Below are positions 1 to 7,999 of a DNA stretch of 60,661 nt, one piece after another. Position numbers and translations under genes: made by a program. Numbering within the stretch: the stretch's first letter is position 1; every line of letters begins with the position of its first letter. The notes beneath the pieces are model-generated. The model did no database searches. It worked only from the letters and a program-made list of their open reading frames with translations, and was not told the origin of the DNA. Source of the DNA: a virus; IMG/VR virus record IMGVR_UViG_3300021425_002553, positions 1-60,661 of that record. One strand, given 5' to 3'.

Positions 1-108
1 ACTGGCTCTCACTCACAACAAACTGAAAGAGTTGGTAGAATGGTACCTCCCCTCATGATGAAGGCAATCGCCGAAAACATTTACAAAGAAGTTCTATCTA
101 AATTATGA
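1..108 (+). CDS. C-terminal end of a DNA cytosine-5 methyltransferase (partial)
   Basis: Only the last 35 codons are present, open from base 1 and ending at TGA 106-108. The segment contains RVGRMVPPLMMKAIAENIY, which resembles motif X of C5 DNA methyltransferases (usual form GNAVPPxxxxAIAxxI), the C-terminal helix that helps bind S-adenosylmethionine. Some T4-like cyanophages carry such an enzyme. The Asn of the GNAVPP consensus is Arg here, and the catalytic PCQ and ENV motifs lie outside the window, so activity cannot be judged. The next gene starts inside this stop codon (ATGA overlap). Confidence 0.55.
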   Translation, partial: TGSHSQQTERVGRMVPPLMMKAIAENIYKEVLSKL

Positions 109-326
109 AACTACTTACTCTCGAAGATTATCAAAAAGCTGGTGAATCATTCTGGCCCAAGTACTGGTATGTTGCCAAAGAACTTGGTGAAGATGCCAAG
201 GCGGAAGACATCCTTAGGGTCATGGAAACTCTTGGTGGTGTGGCTCTCAAGGTTGCTCTTGATGAAAAACTGACAGGACCCTTCGGTTTTAATAAGAAAG
301 ACGAATCAGATACATCAGAAGAATAA
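105..326 (+). CDS. Small acidic protein of unknown function
   Basis: This 73-residue protein starts at the ATG overlapping the upstream stop (ATGA), which suggests translational coupling. It is mostly helical in appearance, has no cysteine pairs, signal peptide or membrane segment, and ends in an acidic tail (DESDTSEE). Compact, coupled genes like this are typical of T4-like cyanophage genomes. I do not recognise a domain. Confidence 0.75.
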   Translation: MKLLTLEDYQKAGESFWPKYWYVAKELGEDAKAEDILRVMETLGGVALKVALDEKLTGPFGFNKKDESDTSEE

Positions 327-329
327 ATA
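322..329 (+). promoter_or_regulatory. T4-type late promoter
   Basis: AATAAATA matches the late promoter core used by gp55-type sigma factors in T4-like phages (TATAAATA; cyanophages also use CTAAATA). It contains the TAA stop (324-326) of the preceding gene and lies about 20 bp before the next ATG. Confidence 0.6.
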
Positions 330-348
330 TTCAAAAGAGAAAAATCAT

Positions 349-663
349 ATGCTCTCGACTCAATATCGGCTTCGGCTTGAGTTCATTTGTAAATGTATCG
401 CAAATGGTGAAGAGGTTAAATTGGATGACATGATCTGGGCAGAGAAGTTATCAAAGGCTAATACAACTGCCCGTGAAATGTTAAAGAAAGCAAGAAGACA
501 GAACTCTCAAGGTATTCAAGAGGGTACTATCGATGATTTTATGAATAGGATGGGTTTAGGTGACCCCGATCCATCCAACTACAAAACGGGGTTCGATGGT
601 GCCGATGAAATTATCGATTGGTTCCGACAAGATAAACCAGATGATTGGAGGCAACGTGACTAA
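349..663 (+). CDS. Conserved cyanophage-type hypothetical protein
   Basis: This protein has 104 residues. The N-terminal half is helical and basic (TAREMLKKARRQ near residues 40-50). The C-terminal half is acidic and ends in DWFRQDKPDDWRQRD. There are no membrane segments, and only one cysteine. It follows a late promoter and its last codons overlap the ribosome binding site and start of the thioredoxin gene, so it probably belongs to the same transcript. Function unknown. Confidence 0.75.
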   Translation: MLSTQYRLRLEFICKCIANGEEVKLDDMIWAEKLSKANTTAREMLKKARRQNSQGIQEGTIDDFMNRMGLGDPDPSNYKTGFDGADEIIDWFRQDKPDDWRQRD

Positions 664-949
664 ATTTTTAATGTTTACAAAAGAATCTTGCGGACCATGT
701 GGTCTGGTCAAGAGATATATTAATGCTCTTAAGGATCCCCGTGAGAGTTCTATTCAAGAGATTTATCTTGAGGATGTAAGTGATGAACCCATTCCTGAAG
801 AGAATATTGAACTCGCAAGGAAGTATGGTGTAACTGCTACACCTGTTCTTGTCATTGCTGATGAGGAAGGAGAACTTCTAGAGACTTACATTGGTGGTGT
901 ACCCATTACACAAAACATTCGTAAGTTGTGGACAAAGTACGATGTCTGA
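656..949 (+). CDS. Thioredoxin / NrdC-like protein
   Basis: This is a 97-residue thioredoxin-fold protein with the redox motif C12-G-P-C15 after the first strand and the cis-proline turn (TATPVLVI) that completes the active site. It would reduce disulfides, plausibly the C-terminal cysteines of the phage ribonucleotide reductase encoded at 9.7 kb. I chose GTG 656 because GGAGG lies at 647-651, eight bases upstream, and the first residues (TKFLMFTKESCGPC) make a normal beta strand. An in-frame ATG at 641 is the alternative. The reading frame continues upstream to 560 without a ribosome binding site. It overlaps the previous gene by 8 bp. Confidence 0.85.
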   Translation: MTKFLMFTKESCGPCGLVKRYINALKDPRESSIQEIYLEDVSDEPIPEENIELARKYGVTATPVLVIADEEGELLETYIGGVPITQNIRKLWTKYDV

Positions 950-1076
950 AAAGATTACACCTGAGACATACGAAAAGATGAATGAGGAGTTTGAGGAGGA
1001 AGGACTTGCTTTCCGAATCATTGTTCCTACCCAAAAACAAATTGATGAGTGGATTGAAAATGACAGAAACGACTGA
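942..1076 (+). CDS. Small hypothetical protein
   Basis: This 44-residue acidic protein starts at ATG 942, overlapping the thioredoxin stop. The reading frame extends upstream to 891, but that part lies inside the thioredoxin gene and lacks a ribosome binding site. It has no recognisable domain. Confidence 0.6.
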   Translation: MSEKITPETYEKMNEEFEEEGLAFRIIVPTQKQIDEWIENDRND

Positions 1077-1332
1077 CGAGAACATCAAGAAACTAAACGC
1101 CGTTCTAGACATGGAATCCGACGCCGAGTTAATTGACGAAACGTTTTACGTTTGGGAGACTCGATTTGGTCTGTGGAGTACAATGACCCAAGAGGGACGG
1201 AAGATGTTGACGGGTCTCACAAAAGAAGCTGTTGTAGATATGACACGATGGCATCTTAAGTGTGAACAAGAAGGTTGGCCACCTGGATCTGTGAGGGTCA
1301 TTAATAATGGTATCGTTGGTGGTAAACTGTGA
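1060..1332 (+). CDS. Hypothetical protein, possibly regulatory
   Basis: This 90-residue protein starts at ATG 1060 and overlaps the previous gene by 17 bp. The longer frame from 982 would lie wholly inside the previous gene and is unlikely. It is rich in Trp and acidic residues (ETFYVWETRFGLWSTM; MTRWHLKCEQEGWPPG), consistent with a compact globular fold. Function unknown. Confidence 0.7.
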   Translation: MTETTDENIKKLNAVLDMESDAELIDETFYVWETRFGLWSTMTQEGRKMLTGLTKEAVVDMTRWHLKCEQEGWPPGSVRVINNGIVGGKL

Positions 1333-1496
1333 AGTTTGATTTGAGTATGGAGGATTACACCATCATCCTCAATTCACTTCACTATTATAAAAAGGTAGAG
1401 AAGTATCCCAACTTTGCCCACTTTGATGAGAAACGAATCAATGCATTGAGGGATAAGATGGCATATCAATTGGTCTGGAAACAGGAAGAGACATAA
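1329..1496 (+). CDS. Small hypothetical protein with GTG start
   Basis: This is a 55-codon frame from GTG 1329, overlapping the previous TGA, to TAA 1494-1496. The protein begins VKFDLSMEDYTIILNSLHYY and has the charged, helical composition of a real small protein. It completes a chain of overlapping genes, and its stop codon is part of the next late promoter. It is below the usual length cut-off, which is why it is easy to miss. Confidence 0.6.
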   Translation: MKFDLSMEDYTIILNSLHYYKKVEKYPNFAHFDEKRINALRDKMAYQLVWKQEET

Positions 1497-1499
1497 ATA
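1493..1499 (+). promoter_or_regulatory. T4-type late promoter
   Basis: ATAAATA contains the stop codon of the preceding gene (TAA 1494-1496) and lies about 28 bp before the start at 1528, the usual spacing for late promoters in this window. Confidence 0.65.
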
Positions 1500-1527
1500 A
1501 AAATAAGAAAAAGTAAATTGTAAACAG

Positions 1528-2622
1528 ATGTCTTCATCAATGCGTAACTTTATGGAAGCCTATTCGGCTGTCCATAACACCGAAGCTAAAGAAGCATTGA
1601 CTTCTGGAAGAGATGAGATCACTGAAATGAATCTCTCATCTTTGACTCAATCGGATCTTGACGAGATTGTAGAAAGTGTACTGGAAGGGATGTTCCAGAA
1701 GGGTTACTCTGTTGATTCTGCACATACAATCTTCAGTGAGATGTTTGTTGAGTCAAACATCAAGGGAAGACAAGAAAAGATTGACAGACTTTGTGAGTCT
1801 CTGAACAAAGCATTTGAAGTCATTGACTCTAAAGCATCTACTGTTGCAATGGAAGAGTTTGCAAAGTATAGAAACAATAAGAGACTCCAAGAGTCATGGT
1901 CTGCAAGATTCAATCAAGAGAAGAGAATCGAGAGAACTCATAATCAGTTGGTCGCACAAGAGTCACTGAATGTAAAGACTCTTCTCCTTAAGTTGGTTGA
2001 GAAAGCTGACAAGTCATATCTTGAGACAGATATGAAGAAGAGACAGGCCAACAACGAGAAGGCTCGTAAGGACATGGAGAAGATGGGTACTTCCATGAAG
2101 AACCCTCACTTCGAAGAAGTATCACAAATCCGTAAGGGTTGGGGTGATGCATATGCATCCATCTACGAGAAGAAACTTGATCCCGTTGGTTCGGAAGATG
2201 GTGACGTAGATAACGACGGTGATAAGGATTCTTCAGATGAGTATCTGATGAAGCGTCGTAAGGCCATCGGTAAAGCGATGGGTAAAGATATGAAGAAAGA
2301 GGAAGTCGAACAGGTTGACGAACTCTACAAAGGTAAGCACGGTCAGTCTGAGAAAGAGTATCAAGACGATCGTTCTGATGCAGGCAAGATGATCTCTGGT
2401 GATTCTAAAACCAGTGGTGCTGCATACTCTGCCCGTGGTGTCAAAAACACTGGACCTAATCCTGCAGGTGGATCTAAGAAACCTCAGGCACAAGGTCGCA
2501 TGGGCGCAAAGGACAGAGAATACCTGAAGTATCGTAAGGCAAACCTGAAGAAGGAGGGTGTTCAATTCTCCGAAGCAGAACTTAAGGCATTTGAAGCCAT
2601 TGTAAATAGCTGGGAAGGCTGA
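1528..2622 (+). CDS. Putative prohead core / virion internal protein with a Ca-loop-like motif
   Basis: This 364-residue protein is mostly charged and helical. Around residue 225 it has a Asp/Asn loop, DGDVDNDGDKDSSDEY, followed by LMKRRKAIGKAMGK. It resembles EF-hand or dockerin calcium loops and, to my knowledge, recurs in cyanophage virion proteins. The N-terminus (MRNFMEAY from the second Met) resembles the T4 capsid-targeting peptide (MKTYQEFIAEA) that is cut by the prohead protease after Glu. It heads a block of four late genes of similar style and is driven by the late promoter at 1493. Structural role is inferred, not shown. Confidence 0.6.
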   Translation: MSSSMRNFMEAYSAVHNTEAKEALTSGRDEITEMNLSSLTQSDLDEIVESVLEGMFQKGYSVDSAHTIFSEMFVESNIKGRQEKIDRLCESLNKAFEVIDSKASTVAMEEFAKYRNNKRLQESWSARFNQEKRIERTHNQLVAQESLNVKTLLLKLVEKADKSYLETDMKKRQANNEKARKDMEKMGTSMKNPHFEEVSQIRKGWGDAYASIYEKKLDPVGSEDGDVDNDGDKDSSDEYLMKRRKAIGKAMGKDMKKEEVEQVDELYKGKHGQSEKEYQDDRSDAGKMISGDSKTSGAAYSARGVKNTGPNPAGGSKKPQAQGRMGAKDREYLKYRKANLKKEGVQFSEAELKAFEAIVNSWEG

Positions 2623-2634
2623 TAACGTGGTCTG

Positions 2635-4689
2635 ATGGACGTTTTTAAATATTTGAAGAAGGCTGATGCTTTCCTTGTCGAGAACGATGAATCTCAGGCA
2701 AGGAAAGATGCTGAACGTGCTGGTGGTGTAACGTCAAAGTTCGGTAAGTATTATAATGATAAAGGTCAGTATGTTGGAAAGGTTGTAGGAGATAAATTTC
2801 AAGCAGCATCTAAGGATGAACTTCTTGATAGGATGGCAAAGTCTCCTGCAGGACAGGCTGAACCAAAAACACTTTCACAATTTAAGAAAGAAGTTCCACA
2901 AGAACCTCAAGCGCCTGTTGGTGATCAGATGGGAAGAGTTGTTCCTGGTGGACCATCATCAACAGCTGTTGCTACTGGTGACGTAAAGGGGATTGAAAAA
3001 GGTTTGATGCGTGGTCGTGGGAACGTCATGAGTCCTGCCAGAAAGGCTCAGGTAAAACAACAAGCACGTGATATTCTTGGTCAACTAGCTGCAGAAAGAG
3101 AGGCTGAGGAACGTGCAGCTGCAGAGGCAGAAGCTCAGGCACAAGCAGAATTTAAGACACAACAAGCAGAGATTCAGGCAATAAATGATGCAGAGGCTGA
3201 ACAGATAGATGTTGATGACTACAAAACTCTTGACGATGTTGTAGCAGAAACACAGGATCAGATTGATTATACAAATGATGATGAGGCATTTGATAGTGAA
3301 TATGAGGAGTTTACTAAAGAAGCTGAGACAATGATGAAGACTCTGGCTGATCGTCAGAGAAAGATGATGGAGAAGAAGTTCGCAAGGTTCCAGGAATCTT
3401 TGTCAACTATTCCAAGTGCAACTGATAAGAGATCATTCCTTCAGTCAATGGCACATGCAAAGACGTTTGAAGGTAGAGTGAATGCTGGTGCAGGTAAGAA
3501 CAATCTTGGATATGCTGATGTTCAAAACCTCATTGCAAACCGTGACCGTTTATTGGAGGGATATGGTGATGGATCTCCAGAGCAGATCAAAAAGTTTGTT
3601 GACTCAGTAAGATCTAACAAAGTATCTGATGAGTTTATTGATGCATCCTTTGATATTCTTCCAGATACATTCAAGAAATCCTTGAGTGGTAAGGGTCAGG
3701 TTACTAATGATAAGTATGTGTCAGATGATAAGGCACATAAGGACATGCACTATCTCGGTAGAAACGAAGATGGAACAATAAGACGAGGTGCTGCTAATAA
3801 TAAGGATAGAGCAAAGTTGATGTGGAGAATTTATCTCGAACAGGGTGGTCGTGACGCATACACAGGTCTTCCTCTTGATCTTCAAGCCATGGACTTAGAA
3901 CACGTTCGTGGTTTTAACAATAAAGATGGTGGTGCACCAGGAAAAGAAGAGTGGGAGCAGAGAGAAAATGATGATAATTTCACTCTGATCAACTCTAATA
4001 TCAATCAGAAAAAGGTCGATTTGTCAATGAAGGACTTCTTCGAAAGAGAAGTTGATGTTCATAAAGATAAATCAGAAGAGGATTTTGGTGGTATTGAAAA
4101 ATTATTTGAGAAACAAAACCAAATCGGTGATGTTGGTGATCAACTTGTAAAGACTCTTCTCGGTGAAGGTGGAAAGGGTCTCGGTGACGGAGTAACTAGA
4201 GAGATTCTTCAAATGCACTTTGGTGAGGATGATGGTAGGTATACAAACCTGAGAAATGAATTCCGTAAAGTGGCAACAGACCCTAAGGATAAGAAGAAAG
4301 CAGCTGGCATGAAGTCGAAACTTGGTAAACAATTACTTAAAGCAACAGGATTGAGTAGAGGTATTACTGATAAATCAGGTAGAAGAACAGTTGCACTTCA
4401 AGAAAATGTCTATCGTGGGTTCTTACAGTCCATGGCTAATGCAGAACCAGGTGATAGGCAGAGATACATGGATGGTTGGGCAGAAGCAATTGCTGCAGGA
4501 AACGAAGCAAGAGAACCAAAGGCTGTCAATAAAAAATTAATTGAACTTGGTCTTATCGATCAGGATATTCTTGATGATAAGAAGGCTGGTAAGGTCTTTA
4601 AGGAGGAGTATGAGACAGTCAAAAGAGTGTCCACTTCTTATGGAAAGTCCTTCCTTTCCAAGTATAATAAGAACAACAAGTTCTTCTAA
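2635..4689 (+). CDS. Large virion-associated protein with an HNH endonuclease domain
   Basis: This protein has 684 residues. Residues 30-60 hold a short module (SKFGKYYNDKGQYVGKVVGD) also seen at the N-terminus of the protein at 4717. Residues 140-185 are a long Ala/Glu/Gln-rich helix. Around residues 405-470 an HNH-type site is visible: YTGLPLDL, then the Glu-His pair in MDLEHVRGF, then the Asn in DDNFTLINSNINQKK. This spacing resembles McrA/Cas9-type HNH domains, in which His is the general base. The rest is charged and helical. Its neighbours look like core or internal proteins, so it may be packaged and injected with DNA. The usual zinc-binding cysteine pairs are absent. Confidence 0.65.
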   Translation: MDVFKYLKKADAFLVENDESQARKDAERAGGVTSKFGKYYNDKGQYVGKVVGDKFQAASKDELLDRMAKSPAGQAEPKTLSQFKKEVPQEPQAPVGDQMGRVVPGGPSSTAVATGDVKGIEKGLMRGRGNVMSPARKAQVKQQARDILGQLAAEREAEERAAAEAEAQAQAEFKTQQAEIQAINDAEAEQIDVDDYKTLDDVVAETQDQIDYTNDDEAFDSEYEEFTKEAETMMKTLADRQRKMMEKKFARFQESLSTIPSATDKRSFLQSMAHAKTFEGRVNAGAGKNNLGYADVQNLIANRDRLLEGYGDGSPEQIKKFVDSVRSNKVSDEFIDASFDILPDTFKKSLSGKGQVTNDKYVSDDKAHKDMHYLGRNEDGTIRRGAANNKDRAKLMWRIYLEQGGRDAYTGLPLDLQAMDLEHVRGFNNKDGGAPGKEEWEQRENDDNFTLINSNINQKKVDLSMKDFFEREVDVHKDKSEEDFGGIEKLFEKQNQIGDVGDQLVKTLLGEGGKGLGDGVTREILQMHFGEDDGRYTNLRNEFRKVATDPKDKKKAAGMKSKLGKQLLKATGLSRGITDKSGRRTVALQENVYRGFLQSMANAEPGDRQRYMDGWAEAIAAGNEAREPKAVNKKLIELGLIDQDILDDKKAGKVFKEEYETVKRVSTSYGKSFLSKYNKNNKFF

Positions 4690-4695
4690 TAAATA
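4689..4695 (+). promoter_or_regulatory. T4-type late promoter
   Basis: ATAAATA shares its first base with the preceding TAA stop and lies about 22 bp before the next ATG at 4717. Confidence 0.6.
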
Positions 4696-4716
4696 CAATA
4701 TAAGGTATTGATAGAA

Positions 4717-6012
4717 ATGAAGAGTTTCTTAAATTTCTTTTCTGAGGCAAGACAGACCAAGGCTTCCACTAAGGCGAAGCAACTTGGTCTGAAAGGTGAT
4801 GGCCAAGGAAACTGGGTAGACAAAGCTGGTAATATTGTAGCAAGAACTGAAGCTGGTGAACTCAAGTTCACGAGTAGAAAAGGTGGTGCGGAAAGAGAAG
4901 AACCAGGTAAGACACCACAATACAAAACTCCAGAAAGAGAAACATCAAAGAAAGCTTCACAACCTGAGGTAGAAGCTGGTAAGAGAGAAGGTGGAGAGGA
5001 AGAAGATAACGAAACAAAAGGTGGTGATAAGGAAGGTCAAACATTAACTCTGGTGTTCGGTAGATTCAATCCACCAACTGTAGGACACAAGAAACTACTT
5101 GATGCTTCTGCACAAGTTGCTGGTGACGGTGATCTAAGAATCTATCCTTCAAGATCATTTGATCCGAAGAAGAACCCTCTTGATCCAGGTCAGAAGACTG
5201 ATCTGATGAAGAAGATGTTCCCCGATCATGAAGAAGCCATTGTTAATGATGAATCTGTAAAAACAATCTTCGATGCTCTGAAGATTGCAAATGGTGAGGG
5301 TTATTCAAACATCAAGATCGTTGTAGGTTCTGATAGAGTTGCTGAGTTCGATAGTCTTGCACAGAAATATAATGGTGATTTGTATGAATTCGATGAGATT
5401 GAAACAGTCTCTGCTGGTCAGAGAGAAGATGATGCAGAAGGTGTAGAGGGTATGTCTGCATCGAAGTTAAGGAAGGCTGCAGCTGAAGGTGACTTCGAAA
5501 CATTCAGGTCTGGTATTCCAGATAATATTGATGATAAGACTGTCAAGACAATCATGACCACTGTCCGTAAAGGAATGAAGGTCGAGGAGGGTTGGTCACT
5601 CTGGCAAATTGCTCCTAAGTTTGATTGGAAGAGTCTCCGTGAGAACTATATCACTGGTAAGATTTTTAAGATCAATGAGATGGTTGAAAACCTTAACACT
5701 GGATTGGTAGGTAAGATTGTTCGTAGAGGAACAAACTACCTGATCTGTGTGACAGAAGAAGACATCATGTTCAAGTCTTGGATTCGTGATCTCCGTGAGT
5801 ACAATGAAGTTAAGATGGATAGAAAGGTCAGAGTCAAAGGTAAACCCAACACTCTTGCTGGTACCACAGGTTACTTCAAAAATGTAGTTGACATGACACC
5901 AGGATTTGATAAGGGTGAGAAGACTAATCTTCAAGACGGTGGTAAACCATATAAGGGACCTAAGTCAAATTTTAGAGAATTTCTAAATAACTACAGGAAA
6001 AAGAGTATCTGA
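4717..6012 (+). CDS. Virion protein with nicotinamide-nucleotide adenylyltransferase-like domain
   Basis: This protein has 431 residues from ATG 4717. Residues 1-12 (MKSFLNFFSEAR) closely resemble the T4 capsid-targeting peptide MKTYQEFIAEAR. Residues 14-55 are a module with GDGQGNWVDKAGNIVA. Residues about 110-290 form a HIGH-type nucleotidyltransferase with FGRFNPPTVGHKKLL near the start and SASKLRKAA near the end, equivalent to the GxFxPxHxGH and ISxTxxR signatures of NadM/NMNAT enzymes. The first histidine of the signature is Thr (PPTVGH). A C-terminal KOW-like segment (GLVGKIVRRGTNYLICVTEE) follows. If active, it would join NMN or another nucleotide monophosphate to AMP. It may be packaged in the capsid (inference). 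Confidence 0.7.
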   Translation: MKSFLNFFSEARQTKASTKAKQLGLKGDGQGNWVDKAGNIVARTEAGELKFTSRKGGAEREEPGKTPQYKTPERETSKKASQPEVEAGKREGGEEEDNETKGGDKEGQTLTLVFGRFNPPTVGHKKLLDASAQVAGDGDLRIYPSRSFDPKKNPLDPGQKTDLMKKMFPDHEEAIVNDESVKTIFDALKIANGEGYSNIKIVVGSDRVAEFDSLAQKYNGDLYEFDEIETVSAGQREDDAEGVEGMSASKLRKAAAEGDFETFRSGIPDNIDDKTVKTIMTTVRKGMKVEEGWSLWQIAPKFDWKSLRENYITGKIFKINEMVENLNTGLVGKIVRRGTNYLICVTEEDIMFKSWIRDLREYNEVKMDRKVRVKGKPNTLAGTTGYFKNVVDMTPGFDKGEKTNLQDGGKPYKGPKSNFREFLNNYRKKSI

Positions 6013-6021
6013 TCTAGTAAA

Positions 6022-6780
6022 ATGAAAAGAAATAAACTTTCTGATTGGAGAGAGGACCTCAGAGAAATTGTTGATGTCGAACCAAAGACTGATAAAAAGT
6101 CTGAGAGAAAGATCGACACGAAAGAAGTAAAGAATAAAATCGTCATCAACCCACAGATGACAGAAGCATTTGAAGCGATGGGTGGTACCATTCTTGAGAT
6201 GGAAGAAGTTGATGAGGAAACTCTTGAAGAGAAACTCAGCAAAGAAGAAATTGAGAAGATGCAGGATGAGAAAGATAAGAAAGAAGGTAGAGTACCAGGC
6301 AGGATCAAAGAGGATCTGTCTGCAACTCAAATGAAGAGAGCAAGAAAAGAAGGGGAGATTGCTCGTATTGATATGAAGATTGCTAAAGAGAAAAAGAAAC
6401 TGAGTAAAGATACGCAGTTAGAACCAGTTCAAGAGAAAATTGATTTGAAGAAGGCTGATATGGGTGAGGTCATTACAGACTTCCGTAAATCAGATGCACC
6501 TCAATTTAAAGGTAAGTCCGATAAGAAGATTCAGAAGATGGCCATCGCTGCTAAGTTAGAAGCAGAACGTGGTCCACAGAATGAGGGATTATCTATTGAT
6601 GATCAGATGAGAATCTCTAGAGAATATAATAGAAAGTCTCCTGAAGAAAAGAAGGCAATGAATAAGAAAGCCTTGGGTACTATCAAAAAGGTAAAACGTG
6701 AGAAGGACACCAGGACTGATGCTCAGAAGATGACTGATGCAACTGGTCCTCGTCCTGGTTCTCGTTATAGAGGTGATTGA
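6022..6780 (+). CDS. Charged core-like virion protein
   Basis: This 252-residue protein is very rich in Lys, Glu and Asp. It contains the segment FRKSDAPQFKGKSDKKIQKM near residue 155, followed by AIAAKLEAE, which I associate with cyanophage late proteins. The composition (helical, highly charged, no cysteine) resembles phage scaffolding or internal core proteins. It lies 9 bp after the nucleotidyltransferase gene and precedes a terminator by one small gene. Confidence 0.55.
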   Translation: MKRNKLSDWREDLREIVDVEPKTDKKSERKIDTKEVKNKIVINPQMTEAFEAMGGTILEMEEVDEETLEEKLSKEEIEKMQDEKDKKEGRVPGRIKEDLSATQMKRARKEGEIARIDMKIAKEKKKLSKDTQLEPVQEKIDLKKADMGEVITDFRKSDAPQFKGKSDKKIQKMAIAAKLEAERGPQNEGLSIDDQMRISREYNRKSPEEKKAMNKKALGTIKKVKREKDTRTDAQKMTDATGPRPGSRYRGD

Positions 6781-6810
6781 TACTATATAAGATAGTATTA
6801 GGTATTCACC

Positions 6811-7014
6811 ATGTTTGCATTTTTACTACCACTGGCATCAAAAATCATCACAGATGCAGTTGCAAAAATTCCTGACAACGAGGAACTGGGTGAGAAACTG
6901 ATTGACATTTGCATTGTCATTCTTGAGAAAGCAGTCAAGTTGACCAAGACTGATATGGACGATAAACTTCTGCTCACGGTCGTTCAGGCCATTAGAGCAA
7001 GAGAAGAAGCTTGA
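6811..7014 (+). CDS. Small amphipathic protein
   Basis: This 67-residue protein has a hydrophobic N-terminus (MFAFLLPLASKIITDAV) and then an amphipathic helix. It is the last gene before a clear intrinsic terminator at 7018. Function unknown; a membrane-associated role is possible. Confidence 0.65.
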   Translation: MFAFLLPLASKIITDAVAKIPDNEELGEKLIDICIVILEKAVKLTKTDMDDKLLLTVVQAIRAREEA

Positions 7015-7017
7015 TGT

Positions 7018-7045
7018 ATAGGAGACAACTGTCTCCTATTTTTTT
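7018..7045 (+). terminator. Intrinsic terminator
   Basis: ATAGGAGAC, loop AACT, then GTCTCCTAT form a 9-bp stem followed by seven T. It ends the core-protein block, and the next late promoter begins at the end of the T-run. Confidence 0.85.
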
Positions 7046-7052
7046 ATAAATA
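7045..7052 (+). promoter_or_regulatory. T4-type late promoter (perfect consensus)
   Basis: TATAAATA directly abuts the terminator T-run, 36 bp before the start at 7088. Confidence 0.8.
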
Positions 7053-7087
7053 TTTGAAAGAAAGTAACTTTACAAGGGCACAAAGAC

Positions 7088-7615
7088 ATGGCACTTTGGG
7101 GAAACAACGACAATGTGGGATCTGCAGGTACAGTTTCCCTTAATTACGCAACCGCCACGGTAACTGGTACTGGTACCTCATTTGGTATTGATGGTGGTTG
7201 TTCGGAAGGTGATGTAATCCGTTTTGGTACTAGAGGCAGTGGTAACACATATTATGGTGATGCTGTTATCGTCAGTATTGCTAACTCTGAATCACTGACT
7301 ATTGGTTCAACCATGGGTCTGAGTGGTGCAGCTATTGCTGGTGTAGACTTCACTGTATCTCAACTTCCTAAGTCATCTGTACTCAATTCTGTTTACAGTG
7401 AAGCATCATATGGTACCGATGACTCACTGGTATATGGTGTAAACACACAAGGTGAAGGTATCACTTCAAACACTGAGTACGCATTAACTCACGAAGGTTG
7501 GGTTGGTGTTACAACATATCTTGATAACGAAAATAACTTGAGAGTTAAGACAGAAACTCTGGTTGCAATGTCTGGTATTACAACTGGTGGTATTGACTAC
7601 CCTACTGCTGAATGA
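7088..7615 (+). CDS. Putative virion structural protein, beta-rich
   Basis: This 175-residue protein is rich in Gly, Thr, Ser and Val with alternating hydrophobic residues (SLNYATATVTGTGTSF), as in a beta-sandwich or fibre-type structural protein. It follows a perfect late promoter. No signal peptide or cysteine cluster. A similar opening, MALWGN, is to my memory found in many cyanophage late proteins of unknown role. Confidence 0.65.
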   Translation: MALWGNNDNVGSAGTVSLNYATATVTGTGTSFGIDGGCSEGDVIRFGTRGSGNTYYGDAVIVSIANSESLTIGSTMGLSGAAIAGVDFTVSQLPKSSVLNSVYSEASYGTDDSLVYGVNTQGEGITSNTEYALTHEGWVGVTTYLDNENNLRVKTETLVAMSGITTGGIDYPTAE

Positions 7616-7618
7616 TAA

Positions 7619-7999
7619 ATGTTAATTAATGAATTGAATGAGGAGAACTTCCTCATCTTTGCAATTAAAAATTATGAAAATCCACAGGCTGTAACACGGG
7701 AGGATTTTGATAAAGATCTAAGTCGTTTTAGATATATCAAAAGACTCCTGAAAAGATACAAGACAACTGGTGATTTAAAGGTTCATCTTCTGGTGAACCA
7801 TTTTATTATTCTTTACAATATCTTTGGTGACGCAACAACTCCAATGTTGTTCTATAAGATTGATAAAAATTTATGGTCAGCCATAAAATCATTTGTGATT
7901 TTCCTTAATAAGTTACCTGACTACCCTCACACATATATCCATGAGATCGAAGTCGATCAAACTTGTTTAGATGCACTTAATGGTATAACAAATGGATAA
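7619..7999 (+). CDS. Conserved T4-like cyanophage hypothetical protein
   Basis: This 126-residue helical protein starts MLINELNEENFLIFAIKNYE and contains FRYIKRLLKRYKTTGDLKVH near the middle. It starts 3 bp after the previous stop. Similar proteins of about this size occur in many T4-like cyanophages and lack an assigned function. Confidence 0.7.
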   Translation: MLINELNEENFLIFAIKNYENPQAVTREDFDKDLSRFRYIKRLLKRYKTTGDLKVHLLVNHFIILYNIFGDATTPMLFYKIDKNLWSAIKSFVIFLNKLPDYPHTYIHEIEVDQTCLDALNGITNG

